Assembly: GCA_019096065.1 (NCBI GenBank)
Contig: JAGUCH010000004.1
Coordinates: 3,658,001-3,722,000 of the forward strand
Direction of reading: 5' to 3'
DNA length: 64,000 bases
DNA from: Paracyclopina nana
Lineage: Eukaryota > Arthropoda > Copepoda > Cyclopoida > Cyclopettidae
Positions 12,526 through 22,900 of this stretch are shown here, piece by piece. Within the stretch, counting starts at the first letter, position 1. Every line of letters begins with the position of its first letter. Position numbers and translations under genes: made by a program. The notes beneath the pieces were generated by a model. It did no database searches, was not told where the DNA came from, and was given only the letters and a program-made list of their open reading frames with translations.

Positions 12526-13162
12526 CACGCTTGGAGACTAAGTCGTAGTCTTCTGAGCGTCTGTTTTGCGTCAAGAGAGACGCCATCTTTGTATTTGCGA
12601 TTCTTGTATGGGCCGTAGCTTATTATAAAAGCTGCACATAAGGCTGCGTGTCAGGTGACACCTTCTTGAATCGCTGACTTGATTTTGGGACTTTTTTGAC
12701 GGGCTCCGGCTTCATTGAGAGCTGGGTCAAAGCTACGCGTCAGGTGACGCCATCAAAAAAGTCCCGCCACTTTTTGAATCTCGAAAGCCGTTTGGCACCG
12801 AGACGAGAGTTCTAAGGCTGAATAACCAGCTGAGCTAGCACCGCTCCCGGCAGACATTGCCACGAATCCACGCTTGGAGACTAAGTCGTAGTCTTCTGAG
12901 CGTTTGCGTCAAAAAGGACGCCATTTTGTCGATTGCGATTCTTGCATGGGCCGTAGCTTATTATAAAAAAGCTGCACACAAGGCTGCGTGTCAGGTGACA
13001 CCTTTGAGAATCGCTACAAAGGGACTTTCTTGACGGGCTCCGGCTTCATTGAGAGCTGGGTCAAAAGCTACGCGTCAGGTGACGCCATCAAAAAAGTCCC
13101 GCCAACGTTTGAATTTTCCGGTAGCAGCGAAGCGCGCACCGAGACGAGAATTCTAAGGCTGA
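12526..13162 (+). repeat. Tandem duplication in the leader of the LTR element
   Basis: Two copies of a roughly 295-bp unit (about 12526-12822 and 12869-13162, offset 343 bp) are highly similar with small indels. Each contains an 8-bp-stem hairpin (GGAGACTA with TAGTCTTC) and two AGGT-loop hairpins. They lie in the leader upstream of the ORF and carry no ORF of their own. Confidence 0.85.
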
Positions 13163-13583
13163 GAATTCAGCTACTAAAAAGTCTTTTCTGTGTTTACAGG
13201 CAGAACACCTAGCCAAGGGAAAGACGAGTGGCAAAACATCGCCACTTCCACATCGAAAAAGCCAGGCAAAAGTACCTTCCGTAAACGGCGGAAACGGCGG
13301 CAATAGTGATAAACGTCGGCAAGGTGCTCATGGCGACCCGCCGAAATAACCGAAATTGTCGAGTTCGGCAATGTGCAAATACTCAACTACCAAATTCACC
13401 GGATTGGGATCTTAACCAGGCTTGAACAAGTACTGGTCCTTGACAAGGTCATAACAACCCGAGGAAGAGATACAGAGAGGGATATAGTGAATTCCGAAGA
13501 CCTGATCTCATTGTATTATTCAATTCATTGATTGTAAGCTTCAGCTAATAAATCCTTGTATTTGAATACCTTGAATATTCATT

Positions 13584-15149
13584 ATGGCTGGGCATGCTAT
13601 GAACCCTGAAAATTGGCAAGATTTTGTCAAAAGAGCTGATGCTAAAATACGAGCTCTTAAATCATTGTATTTAAAGTGGATGAAAAAGCACCCAAGATAT
13701 TGGGAGGAGAACATTGAAGTACTTGTCCTCGAAGTGACACGGGCAAGAGAGGACATTGACAAACTCGCAGGAGAGATCAGTGCAATGTTCCACTTGAATA
13801 TCAGCATAGATTCCATGATCTCAGATGGGAATGCTGATGAGGTCAATCCAAATGACCCAAAATCTGAAGGAATAAGACTTGGTGGACAAATTCACCAACT
13901 AAGGAGAAAATTCTGGTCCAAGTATTTCAGCAGGACCTTAAGCAAGTATGAAAAAGAGAACCAAGATGAATCAGAGATCACTGGTCAGGACTTGATGACA
14001 ATGATCCTAGGTGATCCCATATCAAAGGCCTTAAAAAGATTGGACAAGTCTACAAACTGTGTGGACTCGCTAGTTGAAGCAGATGGGACTCTTTGCAGTC
14101 AAAAAGCAACCAAGTTGAGGGCTAGATTTAGTCAAGCTTCTGCAACAAGCCCTCCAAGGGACCCTGGAGAACTTTGGAAAGATTTTGTAGCCAGGGCGAA
14201 TACCCTGTGCGAAAACCTTGAGTGGATGTTCGAAAATTGGAGAAAGCTAGGCGAGTCCTGGTGGACAGAGCAAGTCCTAGAACTGATGCCCATAGCTGAG
14301 CAAGCAAGGCTTTTCATCAAAAGGTTAGATAAAATGGTCGAAACTGCTTTAGATAAGCCTGGTGGAGATGTTGAGCAGCGTATGGCTGGCATCAAACTTC
14401 AGATACGGCTCATTAGACTCAAACAGAGGGTGAGATTTTGGCATGGGGAGTTCCAAGGCATTTACAATGCAAAATTGAAGGCCAATTCAGAATTGGAGGC
14501 CATATCATTGGCAGATTCTAGTTACATGATTAGCTCCATGCCAGAGAAGCTGGACATGAACCTGGATCAGGTAGAGAACCTGGTCATGGAAAGAGAGGTG
14601 CTGCGAGATGACAAGGGCAAGGAAGCTCTCCTGAAGGCAGAAGCAGAGAATCTAATCATGCCAAAAGAATCATTGCAAGCTCCAGACTTGGAGCAAGACT
14701 TGGCAGTGTCAAACACTGAGCACAACCTAACCACTGATGAAGCCAGGTTCAGCACTGGGAAAGCCCAAAAAGAGACTGGCACCAAACCAAAGCAGCCCAA
14801 GGGAGCATCATTCCCAGAAACTGTAAGGGAAGCTGACCCCAAAAGAAAGCTGGAATCGGAGACCAAATCAAATCCGGATCAGTTGGCAAGTCTAGGCGCA
14901 CAGCAAAGACTCATGATTCGGGACTTTGGCGCCAAACCTAAAGTTAAAATTAAAAACTCTCAGCCCTCAATGTTGTTCAAGAAGGTAGGAGGACTATTAA
15001 AGCTACCGGCAGAATGGCTGGAAAAGAGGCTTGATACTTTGAAGTTAGGAAACCAATGTGCTCGAAGAAGACTCAGGATTCAGGATTTGGGCCCAAAACC
15101 TAAGGTCAAAATTAAAATATTGAGCACTTCTAAGTCGATTGACAATTAG
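13584..15149 (+). CDS. Gag-like protein of the non-autonomous LTR element, internally duplicated
   Basis: A 521-residue acidic-to-basic, helix-rich protein of unknown function, the only long ORF in the element, so probably its Gag or a captured protein doing a Gag-like job. Residues about 8-120 and 194-296 are two diverged copies of one domain: both read W-(Q/K)-DFV-x-RA, then W-x-x-x-W near 40 residues on, then a leucine-rich helix ending DK(L/M). Near the C-terminus, a short motif also occurs twice (FGAKPKVKIK and LGPKPKVKIK, about residues 430 and 506). There is no CCHC zinc knuckle, no protease and no signal peptide. The C-terminal 200 residues are rich in Lys, Glu and Pro. The start is the first ATG of the frame, 24 bases after an in-frame stop region. 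Function is not known. Confidence 0.8.
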   Translation: MAGHAMNPENWQDFVKRADAKIRALKSLYLKWMKKHPRYWEENIEVLVLEVTRAREDIDKLAGEISAMFHLNISIDSMISDGNADEVNPNDPKSEGIRLGGQIHQLRRKFWSKYFSRTLSKYEKENQDESEITGQDLMTMILGDPISKALKRLDKSTNCVDSLVEADGTLCSQKATKLRARFSQASATSPPRDPGELWKDFVARANTLCENLEWMFENWRKLGESWWTEQVLELMPIAEQARLFIKRLDKMVETALDKPGGDVEQRMAGIKLQIRLIRLKQRVRFWHGEFQGIYNAKLKANSELEAISLADSSYMISSMPEKLDMNLDQVENLVMEREVLRDDKGKEALLKAEAENLIMPKESLQAPDLEQDLAVSNTEHNLTTDEARFSTGKAQKETGTKPKQPKGASFPETVREADPKRKLESETKSNPDQLASLGAQQRLMIRDFGAKPKVKIKNSQPSMLFKKVGGLLKLPAEWLEKRLDTLKLGNQCARRRLRIQDLGPKPKVKIKILSTSKSIDN

Positions 15150-15186
15150 AGGACTGGTCATGCTGAAATGCTGAATGGCCAAAAAA

Positions 15187-15187
<1 letters not shown>

Positions 15188-15223
<36 letters not shown>
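15188..15223 (+). repeat. Internal A36 tract after the ORF
   Basis: A run of 36 adenines, preceded by six A and one C, begins 38 bases after the stop codon of the gag-like ORF. No AATAAA precedes it. Internal position, more than 1.1 kb before the 3' LTR, is unusual for an LTR element. Confidence 0.95.
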
Positions 15224-15225
<2 letters not shown>

Positions 15226-15322
15226 ACTAAACACGCGAGACTTCGTGTCCAAACTAAGCAAAAAAGTGCTTTATGGTAATGACTACCTGGGATTAAAAAG
15301 CATTGAAAAGCATGATCCCAAA

Positions 15323-15710
15323 GATGGAAAAAACATCTTACCAGTCTTTCAGCTAAAGCAAAAGACTATACAAAAGTTCGAAGCTTAAAAAAGGCGCTCA
15401 CTTTTGTCATAAAAGAGGCCAAATCAGAAGCTTTTTCAGACGTGAATTCTCACCTAAAGGAAGAATTTCATGCTTTTAATGCCAATGTTGACATATATGG
15501 CCTCATACGCGGGGAATCCCGATTTGAAAGCATGCACTTACAAATAAAAGGGGCATTGACATGGAGACTGAAAAAACATCCTACCAGACTTTCAGCTGAA
15601 GCAAAAGTCGTCAAAAGCTCGAAATTTGAAAAATGCTCTCTCTTTTGCTAAAAAGAAGCTCAGTCGGAAGTTTTTTCAAACGTGGATTCTCAACTAAAGT
15701 AAGAATTTCA
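15323..15710 (+). repeat. Imperfect tandem repeat in the 3' non-coding part of the LTR element
   Basis: About 15323-15470 and 15561-15710 are two diverged copies of a 148-150-bp unit (both include GGAAAAAACATC-like and TTCTCA-CTAAAG-AAGAATTTCA blocks). Neither copy has an open frame. Function unknown. Confidence 0.75.
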
Positions 15711-16325
15711 ACAGGGTTTCCTAAGTTGAGATTTTCATCTAAAATGCACTGGACCCAGTGTGGATAATGGGTGCGAATCCGGAGATGTCCGGGCACCACA
15801 ACTCCTTAAAGCTCAGACGTGAGCGACAGACCAAAGCAGATAGATGCACTGTATGCGGGGAATGAAGCCCATGCAGCAGGCTCATAAATTAAAAATGAAT
15901 ATTGAAATAGTCGCAATTGTGTAACAAGGAATTACAATGAACTTGTAATTGCGGGGAAGCATAACAAATTGCTCCCAACCCCAACTTATTTAAGCTCAGA
16001 TTTGAGCGAGAAACTGCGAACCAATCCGGAGAAGCGGGCCTCCACCAAAGGCTGCAACTACGCCTCCATCAACACCGAGAGCACTGCCAAGAAGAGTCTC
16101 AGTCAATCGCACCAGCAAATATTCCAAGGCTTCCACTCCTAAAAACCATCATCATCCAATGGTCCCATTACTTTCAAAGGAGCACCACACTCAACCCCAT
16201 GTTCAAAATGAAGCCTATGGAGACCAACACGTCAATGCTGGTTGCCAATTACATCAAAGACTTTGGCACAAGACTCGGGAGCTTACTGTAGACTTTTCGG
16301 ACAAGATTCAAGATTCCTTGAATGC

Positions 16326-16331
16326 GGGGAA
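16326..16331 (+). other. Polypurine tract next to the 3' LTR
   Basis: GGGGAA ends exactly at the 3' LTR boundary, where the plus-strand primer should be. The longer string TGCGGGGAATGA spanning the LTR junction also occurs at 15854-15865. Confidence 0.6.
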
Positions 16332-16601
16332 TGATCGGAAAAGTCCTATCGCTACGTTAGCGCTCCAACCACGCAACCTGGAGGCCTCTCAACACTCAAC
16401 TGTATTTTCTACAGTTCACTCAGTCAACTCAACTTACCTATTTGTCAGCTTACCGCTGAAAATATAGTCAGTTCATATTGTTTTCCCATACGATCAAGTT
16501 GTCCTTTATTCGGCACTTTTGTACAAAGTTCATACTTTGGCTTCACTGCGTATTCTGGAAGACTTTCCTAAGGCATAGTACCATTGGTTATCTTCCTTTC
16601 A
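16332..16601 (+). repeat. 3' LTR
   Basis: 270 bp, identical to the 5' LTR, followed by the second ATATC of the target-site duplication. Confidence 0.93.
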
Positions 16602-16606
16602 ATATC

Positions 16607-19592
16607 AAATGAAAGAGAAATGGCTTCTTTCGTTAGGCTTCGTGTTTTTAAAGCGTTGTGTAGTAGTTTACAAACATGTTTTTGCATACCTACTTTGCTT
16701 GGCTTACGAAAATTGAACGCACTTTTCTAGCTGAATTTAGTAATTTTGCATTATAGCATAGCAGAGTGAAATGAGCAGCGTAGGGAAATAAGAAATGCCT
16801 GGGTCATTATCATAAAATGAGCGTTAAAAGCTGCAAAGGTGAAAGAGCCCAAGTTTCTGCTTGCTTTTGGTCAACGCGAGTCCAGTTTATTTTTATGATC
16901 CTTAATTTGTAACCAAGAAATTATGCCCAAAAGGCAAACGAGCTTTTCGTCTAAGAAAGTTTGTGTTTTGCACGAAAACTATCTTAGAAGCTCAAAAACT
17001 AAGTGAATATGCTATGTTACAATGGATACCTTTAAAGATATTTGCAAAAGTGAGCACTGAGCTGAGTAAAAAAATTCGCGGAAATTAAAATAAAAAACAT
17101 AATACCTGACTTATTAGCGAAACTTCTGTTTTATGAACATTTTAATAAAGTACTTGGCATGAATTATTAAGACTTTCTTAACAGAGCGTTGCTTTTGATA
17201 TACTTGGCACGCAGGAGTACAAAGAAAAATTCGATACATTCCATTTTCGTGATAATTGAAGCTGAAGCCATCGATCACGAGAAATTCTATCTATGACAAG
17301 ATCCACAGGCTCTAATTTGGCAACAGGCTTAAAAAGCGAAATCTCTTTGGCGGCTGTCTCGTAAGTAATTACGAGCAACAGCAAAGCATGACGACACCAG
17401 TTGACATAATTGGGATTTTCTTTTTGCCAGCTCTTATGTTGCTCCACTGAAACTAATAATATGTTTGGCAGATCGCCAGCTCAATCAATAACACTGCATG
17501 AAACAAACGTCCTGTAGCCTCAATTCTCTGTGTATTTTTCTTCTCTTGTACGCCAATATTTGCCGCGAAAACAAGCTACTTCTAGTCAAACTTGACATAA
17601 TTATCAAGAATCTTGAGGCATGTTTTCTCGAGTATCTTGATACAACAACTTGTTATACATGTATGACTGATATCCTGTGCCCATTAACGTAATCCCTTTG
17701 AACTGCATTTTTGCACTAATGCCAAAAGTGGAATTATATGCTAATTGCACCGACTCTCGCAAACTTATTTTAAATATGTTATTCGAGAAACTGCTCAATA
17801 TTTATATCAAGATACTAACTCGAGTCCTTCATCTCCCACTGCAAAGCCTGCAGGCAATCCAACACTTTTGCTGCCCAGAATTAATAGAAGAGAGAGTATT
17901 TGTACTGCAACTTAAGGCAATCAATTATAGGCCAAGCCGCGGTTTTTCTTGGATGCTCAGTTGCGCAATTCCTGCCAGCTTTCTTAAATCTGATCAGTCA
18001 TGCATACTTAAGGTTACTTAGGGCCCATTTTGTTCTCGTACCGTATTATGTAACGTTTATGAGGTTCATCCAAGGCATCAATTTGCCAGCAGCTTCGAGG
18101 TTATTGCTACTGACAAATGTGGTCAAATGTGTGCAAAATGCATTTTGCCTGCATCCACCAGTGCAGTGTAGAAAATAACAGGTTCAACAGGCATATATAC
18201 TCGCAAAGATCCCTGCAATTTCGCCAAAATTCGGTTGTTTTTCTAGGATATACCTCACAGTAAGAGAAGAACTTAAAAATTGGCAGGTGATTTCCACCCC
18301 TGACTTCGAGAACTGGAAATACCGGCTCAAATCGCCTGACATACTTTCTGTTTGACCAGTTGAGCCAAATGCCAATATTACAAGGCGGAAATCGGCATTG
18401 CACATATATGCGTCTGATTATAGGACGACAAATCAATAGGACGGCAAATTGCGTACAATTATGGAGATTTTTCTCAAAGGCTGTTTGATTTGTGTCGTGA
18501 GAAAAGTCTTTCAGTCAATGGTGCTTTTTTCGAGAAATCGCCAAAGACCAACAACAGAGAAGTCATTAGAGTCATGCTTCATCGGTTAAGAATGTAGAAT
18601 TAAGTCTTGGCGTTGGCATTAATCATTTTGGCAACAATTGATGTTAATGGTTCAAAGGCGATCCTGTCGAAGTAATGAAACGGGAGACCGCGCGTAATGA
18701 AGCACATCTTATGTTACCCTATATTTTGAGGGATAATCATAGCGCGCGCTACATATGTAGCTTTCACTCCAAATCAATCTTTGGAAAACGAAACTTATAT
18801 CCTTGCTTTTACGACTCATTGAATTTAGTTGCACGCAGCTCAGACGCATCAATAAAAAATGACTGCGATTGACATACAACTGATTGCTCTACCTTGTTGC
18901 AAGGTGGCAATTCTTAGAGAAATGGAGCGAAACAATTTTTGGCCGGGCCAAGAGATTGTGTTTACTTTTTGATGGCAGATGTATATATACTCTTTGCTCG
19001 ATCACCAGCTCTGAATGTAATGGCGAAATGGCACCTTGGTTAATTTTGAGGTAATTTTGGAGCCATTGTGTACTTGAGCCGTGACCTAGATTTTGGGTAG
19101 CTAAACCTGCTTTGCTGCTTTCGTCAGTGACGTCACTTGTGTAGATATAAATTCCTACATTTGGAAAGTGGCCGTCCCTTACGAGATGACCTGGCTATTT
19201 CTTGGGGAAAATGGTCATTCCGAATTCTAATGAATTGGGAGTGAAAGGAATACGCTATTCGGCCGAGATTTGCAGCATGCTTTTGCGGTCTGCAAATCCT
19301 ATATTGCAGTTGTTAAAATGGTTTTTTTTCCTGTGTGTTTTGGCATACAGCTGGCTGAGGTCGGTCGTAAAAAAGGGATAATTCAGGGTCAATCGTCCAA
19401 ATTAGTAAGGTTGCATAATTGTGCCGCGCGTTTGCGATACGTGACAATGACGTAATGTAATTTACACGGATTTAGTCACGATCACGAGCCGGAAAAACTG
19501 CACTGATTGACCGAGCATTTCTGCTCACCTGCAAATGGCTAGTTGCGACAAATCTGCCTGGACAAGTTGTACTCTATTTGGTGAATTCACTG
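16607..19592. other. Intergenic, no gene recognised
   Basis: AT-rich. Several open frames of 60-115 codons occur on both strands (for example 17178-17447 minus and 17677-18021 plus). None has domain-like composition, a family motif, or neighbouring splice signals that extend it. Confidence 0.5.
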
Positions 19593-19600
19593 TATAAAAA
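19593..19600 (+). promoter_or_regulatory. Candidate TATA box of the alternative-terminal-exon gene
   Basis: TATAAAAA lies 312 bases before the start codon. A good acceptor (CTCTCACTTTCAG, ending at 19903) sits one base before the ATG, so a short 5' UTR exon starting near 19625 followed by an intron of roughly 200 bases would fit. Confidence 0.4.
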
Positions 19601-19904
19601 CGTTCATATGGGGCCATTTCTCAAAAGTGTCTCATTTTCCACTACAATTCTTCAAAGGCGAGACAGGAATTCTACCTTGTTGTTTGTTTTTCTTTGCTAC
19701 GAGATCAAATACCTCGGCTAATTTTAGCCCGCTGCAACTTTACTTTTTTATTGCGCCTTTAAAAACAATGAGTTGCAGACTGAACCTAAAGTGCATTTTG
19801 CAAAATGCACCGGACCCCATCAAAATAGGCATCATCTATTTTTCATGGACTTGGCAGTGACTGTGCGAATTTTTTAGCTCAATCTCCTTCCTCTCACTTT
19901 CAGT

Positions 19905-22900
19905 ATGATTCTGCGACACCAGTGTGGCCTGACAATAATCCTTGTGATCCTGGCGAACTCAGCAATGACAGTCCACAGTGATGTTTTAGGTGAGTGAAAA
20001 AAAAGCTTGCGCGTATATTTGGCTCGAAAGGCTTTGCAGACGCTTTTGAAGGGTTTAGGCCTGGAGATGGTGCTATTTTTCAAAGAAACGAACTCTATAC
20101 AGTATGTGAAAGAGAGATTATGCTGGGGCAGCTCAAAAAACACGAAGATTTTATGATCCATAAAAAGTGGGTTTTTTCTTGACCCTTTTCCTACATCATC
20201 AAAGTGAAACATGTTAAATGTTACGTAATAACAAAATCGCGAAAAGTTACAAATAACAGTCTGTGAGGAAAATGCAACAAGGAGTGAAATCTTCGCATCT
20301 GCTTTCTCCTTGCTTTGAAAAGAAATTGAAGCAAAGATTTTGCTCTTTGGTTGCATGCAGCAAGAGAGACAAGGAGATGTGCTTGATGATCCCAATGTTG
20401 CTTTTTTCTTGCAGAAACGCGGATTAAGCGGCAAGCAGTTGATCCCATTCCTCACCTGGATCAGCTGATCAACCACTTGATTTATAAAGTGCCTCAATTG
20501 CTCGATGAGTCCGTTGTTGCCAGTGAAAAAGTGCTCAGATATACTGTGGCGAAACGAGTGACGCAGGTAAGCCCATTTCATACTTTTCCCATATAATATT
20601 TTTAACAGAAAATGCGTTGTATTTTTTTTGTACATTGCCTATTACCAGGCAGTTTTTATGTTAATTTGGTATATTGAAAGAGAGGCTGGTCTGTGGCCTT
20701 TCTTTTGCACTCAAAATGCCCACCTGACTGGGTCCATTTTTTTTGCATCTTGCACCCAACGTTGATGTACTATATGCTATATATCCACTTGTAAAAAGAG
20801 CACATCTTAGAGGAAAGGAGCCTTTAAAGTTGGATTGGGTGCTTCATGAATAGCTTCGTCTCGTTGAGTCCCGCAGTAAATCTAATTTAAAGACGGCATA
20901 TTTTCCCTCTTTACGAAAATTGAACAAAAGCATTACCTTTTGCTTATAACTGTAGTGGAAAATATTTCCCATTAGGATATGCTATCAAATTAAAATGCTG
21001 TACACACTGATCCATGTCCTTAAGCCTGCTTATCACCGTACCTTGTTGTAGCATCTTGTTAATAAGATATGCTTATGTTACCTTTTAAACGAGAAAATTA
21101 CAGAGTTCCTCTGCACGTCAATTTGCCTTAAAATGAAGACGACAAATTCCTTCATGCATTTATCCTAAAAATTCACTGTATGAGAAACGCGCAAAATAGC
21201 GCACTTTTCCATTTCGGTTGTACAAAGCCTTGTTAAGCCTTACGAGCCGCACAAAGAAGATTTACTTCGAGATGAGAGACTACTACTACATTCCCAACCA
21301 GAATTTTGGACAAAACTTTGGTAAGTATTCGAGAACTAATTGAGAAGTATTGTGTTCTCGAATACCTCTCGAATAGAGAACTATAGCGTGACGGAAATCG
21401 ATGCTGAGAATTGTTAAAGTTACCTAAAAGTTACCAAGTTATGATCCCAAATATTGGTAACTATTCATCAACTTGTCAGGACTTGATTTCAGTTAATATT
21501 CAAGGACTTGATTTCAGTTATTATTCAAGGACCTGTCAAAAATTAATTTTTTGGGGAGCTTTCTAGCTTTCTGATTAAGCTTTCTCTTTCTGTAGACAAT
21601 GATGGTTTATAAGTGAGAGAAAGAAAGTTAGAAAAGCTAGAAAGAAAGTTTACCCATGGTGGATTTGAACCCATGAACCTCAGATTTGGAATCCAGTGCC
21701 TTGCCTCTAGACCACAGATGTCCGACTATAATTTGTACTATTTTTAGCATCAATATTGTGTAGAAAATGCTCTAGATGGAGCTAGCTTAAATTCTTAGAG
21801 TACTTGAAATTTTTTTTAAGTCCAGAAGTCACTGAATAGTTCTTGACTGTTCAAGAAGCATTCATAATTGAAAGGTTACTGAAATTAAAAAATCATGAAC
21901 AGCTCTTAAAATTGTATTCACATTGAATAGTTCCCAGCCAAAAGTTTGTGAATAGTTCTTGAACTATGAAAAAAAATCATTCTTGAAAAGTTATTGACAT
22001 CAACATTCCTGAATTGTAATTGAATATTCAATTTTCATTCATTATTGAAAAGTTACCGAACATAAGCTCTTGAATAGTTCTTGAATTATTATTGTACTTT
22101 TGACTTCCTGGCAATTACTCTTTTACATAACTACGCGACTAACCCTTTTCCTCCTTCCGCCTAACAACACACACACTCTTAGTATAGTGCCGTAACCTTG
22201 CACGACAGGTATATAAGCGCGAGTACTGCAATAAAGAAACAGATTTGATACTGACTTTGAGCTAGCAAGTTGTGCTCATTCCGGCTCGCCATAGTTGTAG
22301 GATCTTGGGAAGTCCAGGATACAATATTATCAAGAAGCTTCCATTGTTGAAAAGTTGCTTAAATGAGCATTATTGAATAGTTCTTGAAAAATCAAGCATA
22401 ATCTATTATTGAAAAGTTACTGATTGAAAGTTCTTGAATAGTTCATGAATTATCAAGAAGTATTTATTATTGAAAAGTTCCTGAAATAAAAGTTCCTGAA
22501 TAGTTCTTGAATAGTCAAGCAGTATTCATAATTGAAAAGTTACAGAGCAAAACCTCTTGAATAGTTCATGAGCGATCAGTAACTTTTCACACTGAGTACA
22601 TGTTGAAAAGTTATTGAAATTAAAGTTCCTGATTTGTTCCCGAGTAGTCAAGAAGTTTTCATGGATGAAAAACACCCGAAAAGCTCATTTTGCGAATTCG
22701 GGAACTATTCAGACCCGAATCGGTAACTAAAATTCTGGTTGGGTTGGCTATTAATGGAGCTCTCGGTCCACTTTAAATTCTGCACATATCATATAAGACC
22801 AAGCAACGTTTTGTACATTTGTCCTGCACACTCACCTAATCTGCACCCTTCACGCCTCAAGGGTTGGTCCATTGTCTGGGCCTCCATTTTCGACATAACA

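Larger units (their letters stand above)
12026..16601 (+). mobile_element. Complete non-autonomous LTR retrotransposon (TR-GAG-like)
   Basis: The element is 4,576 bp long. Its LTRs are two 270-bp direct repeats that I find identical base for base (12026-12295 and 16332-16601), each starting TG and ending CA. ATATC flanks it directly on both sides (12021-12025 and 16602-16606), a 5-bp target-site duplication. A primer-binding site abuts the 5' LTR and a purine run abuts the 3' LTR. The internal 4.0 kb has one long ORF (521 aa) and no recognisable protease, reverse transcriptase, RNase H or integrase, so it must depend on another element's enzymes. LTR identity implies a very recent insertion. 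In plants, non-autonomous elements with only a gag gene are called TR-GAGs; this resembles that design, but the ORF cannot be proven to be gag. Confidence 0.9.
21293..22743. mobile_element. 1.45-kb terminal-inverted-repeat element full of minisatellite repeats (in intron 2)
   Basis: CCCAACCAGAATTTT (21293-21307) and its exact reverse complement (22729-22743) bound a non-coding block. Inside, phrases such as TTGAATAGTTCTTGAA and ATTGAAAAGTTACTGA recur many times in a loose 50-60-bp rhythm, interrupted by a tRNA-like piece and an LTR-like piece. There is no ORF for a transposase, so it is non-autonomous and nested. I cannot define a convincing target duplication. Confidence 0.65.

Noticed and set aside
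12526..13162. CRISPR-like or satellite interpretation of the leader repeats
   Set aside because: There are only two copies of a 295-bp unit inside a defined LTR element in a eukaryotic genome; a tandem duplication explains it.
17178..18178. Several 60-114-codon ORFs on both strands
   Set aside because: Length and composition are consistent with chance in AT-rich DNA; no exon borders or motifs.
21649..21722. Functional tRNA-Trp gene
   Set aside because: A and B boxes are fine, but the T and acceptor stems do not pair, so it is more likely a SINE head or pseudogene.
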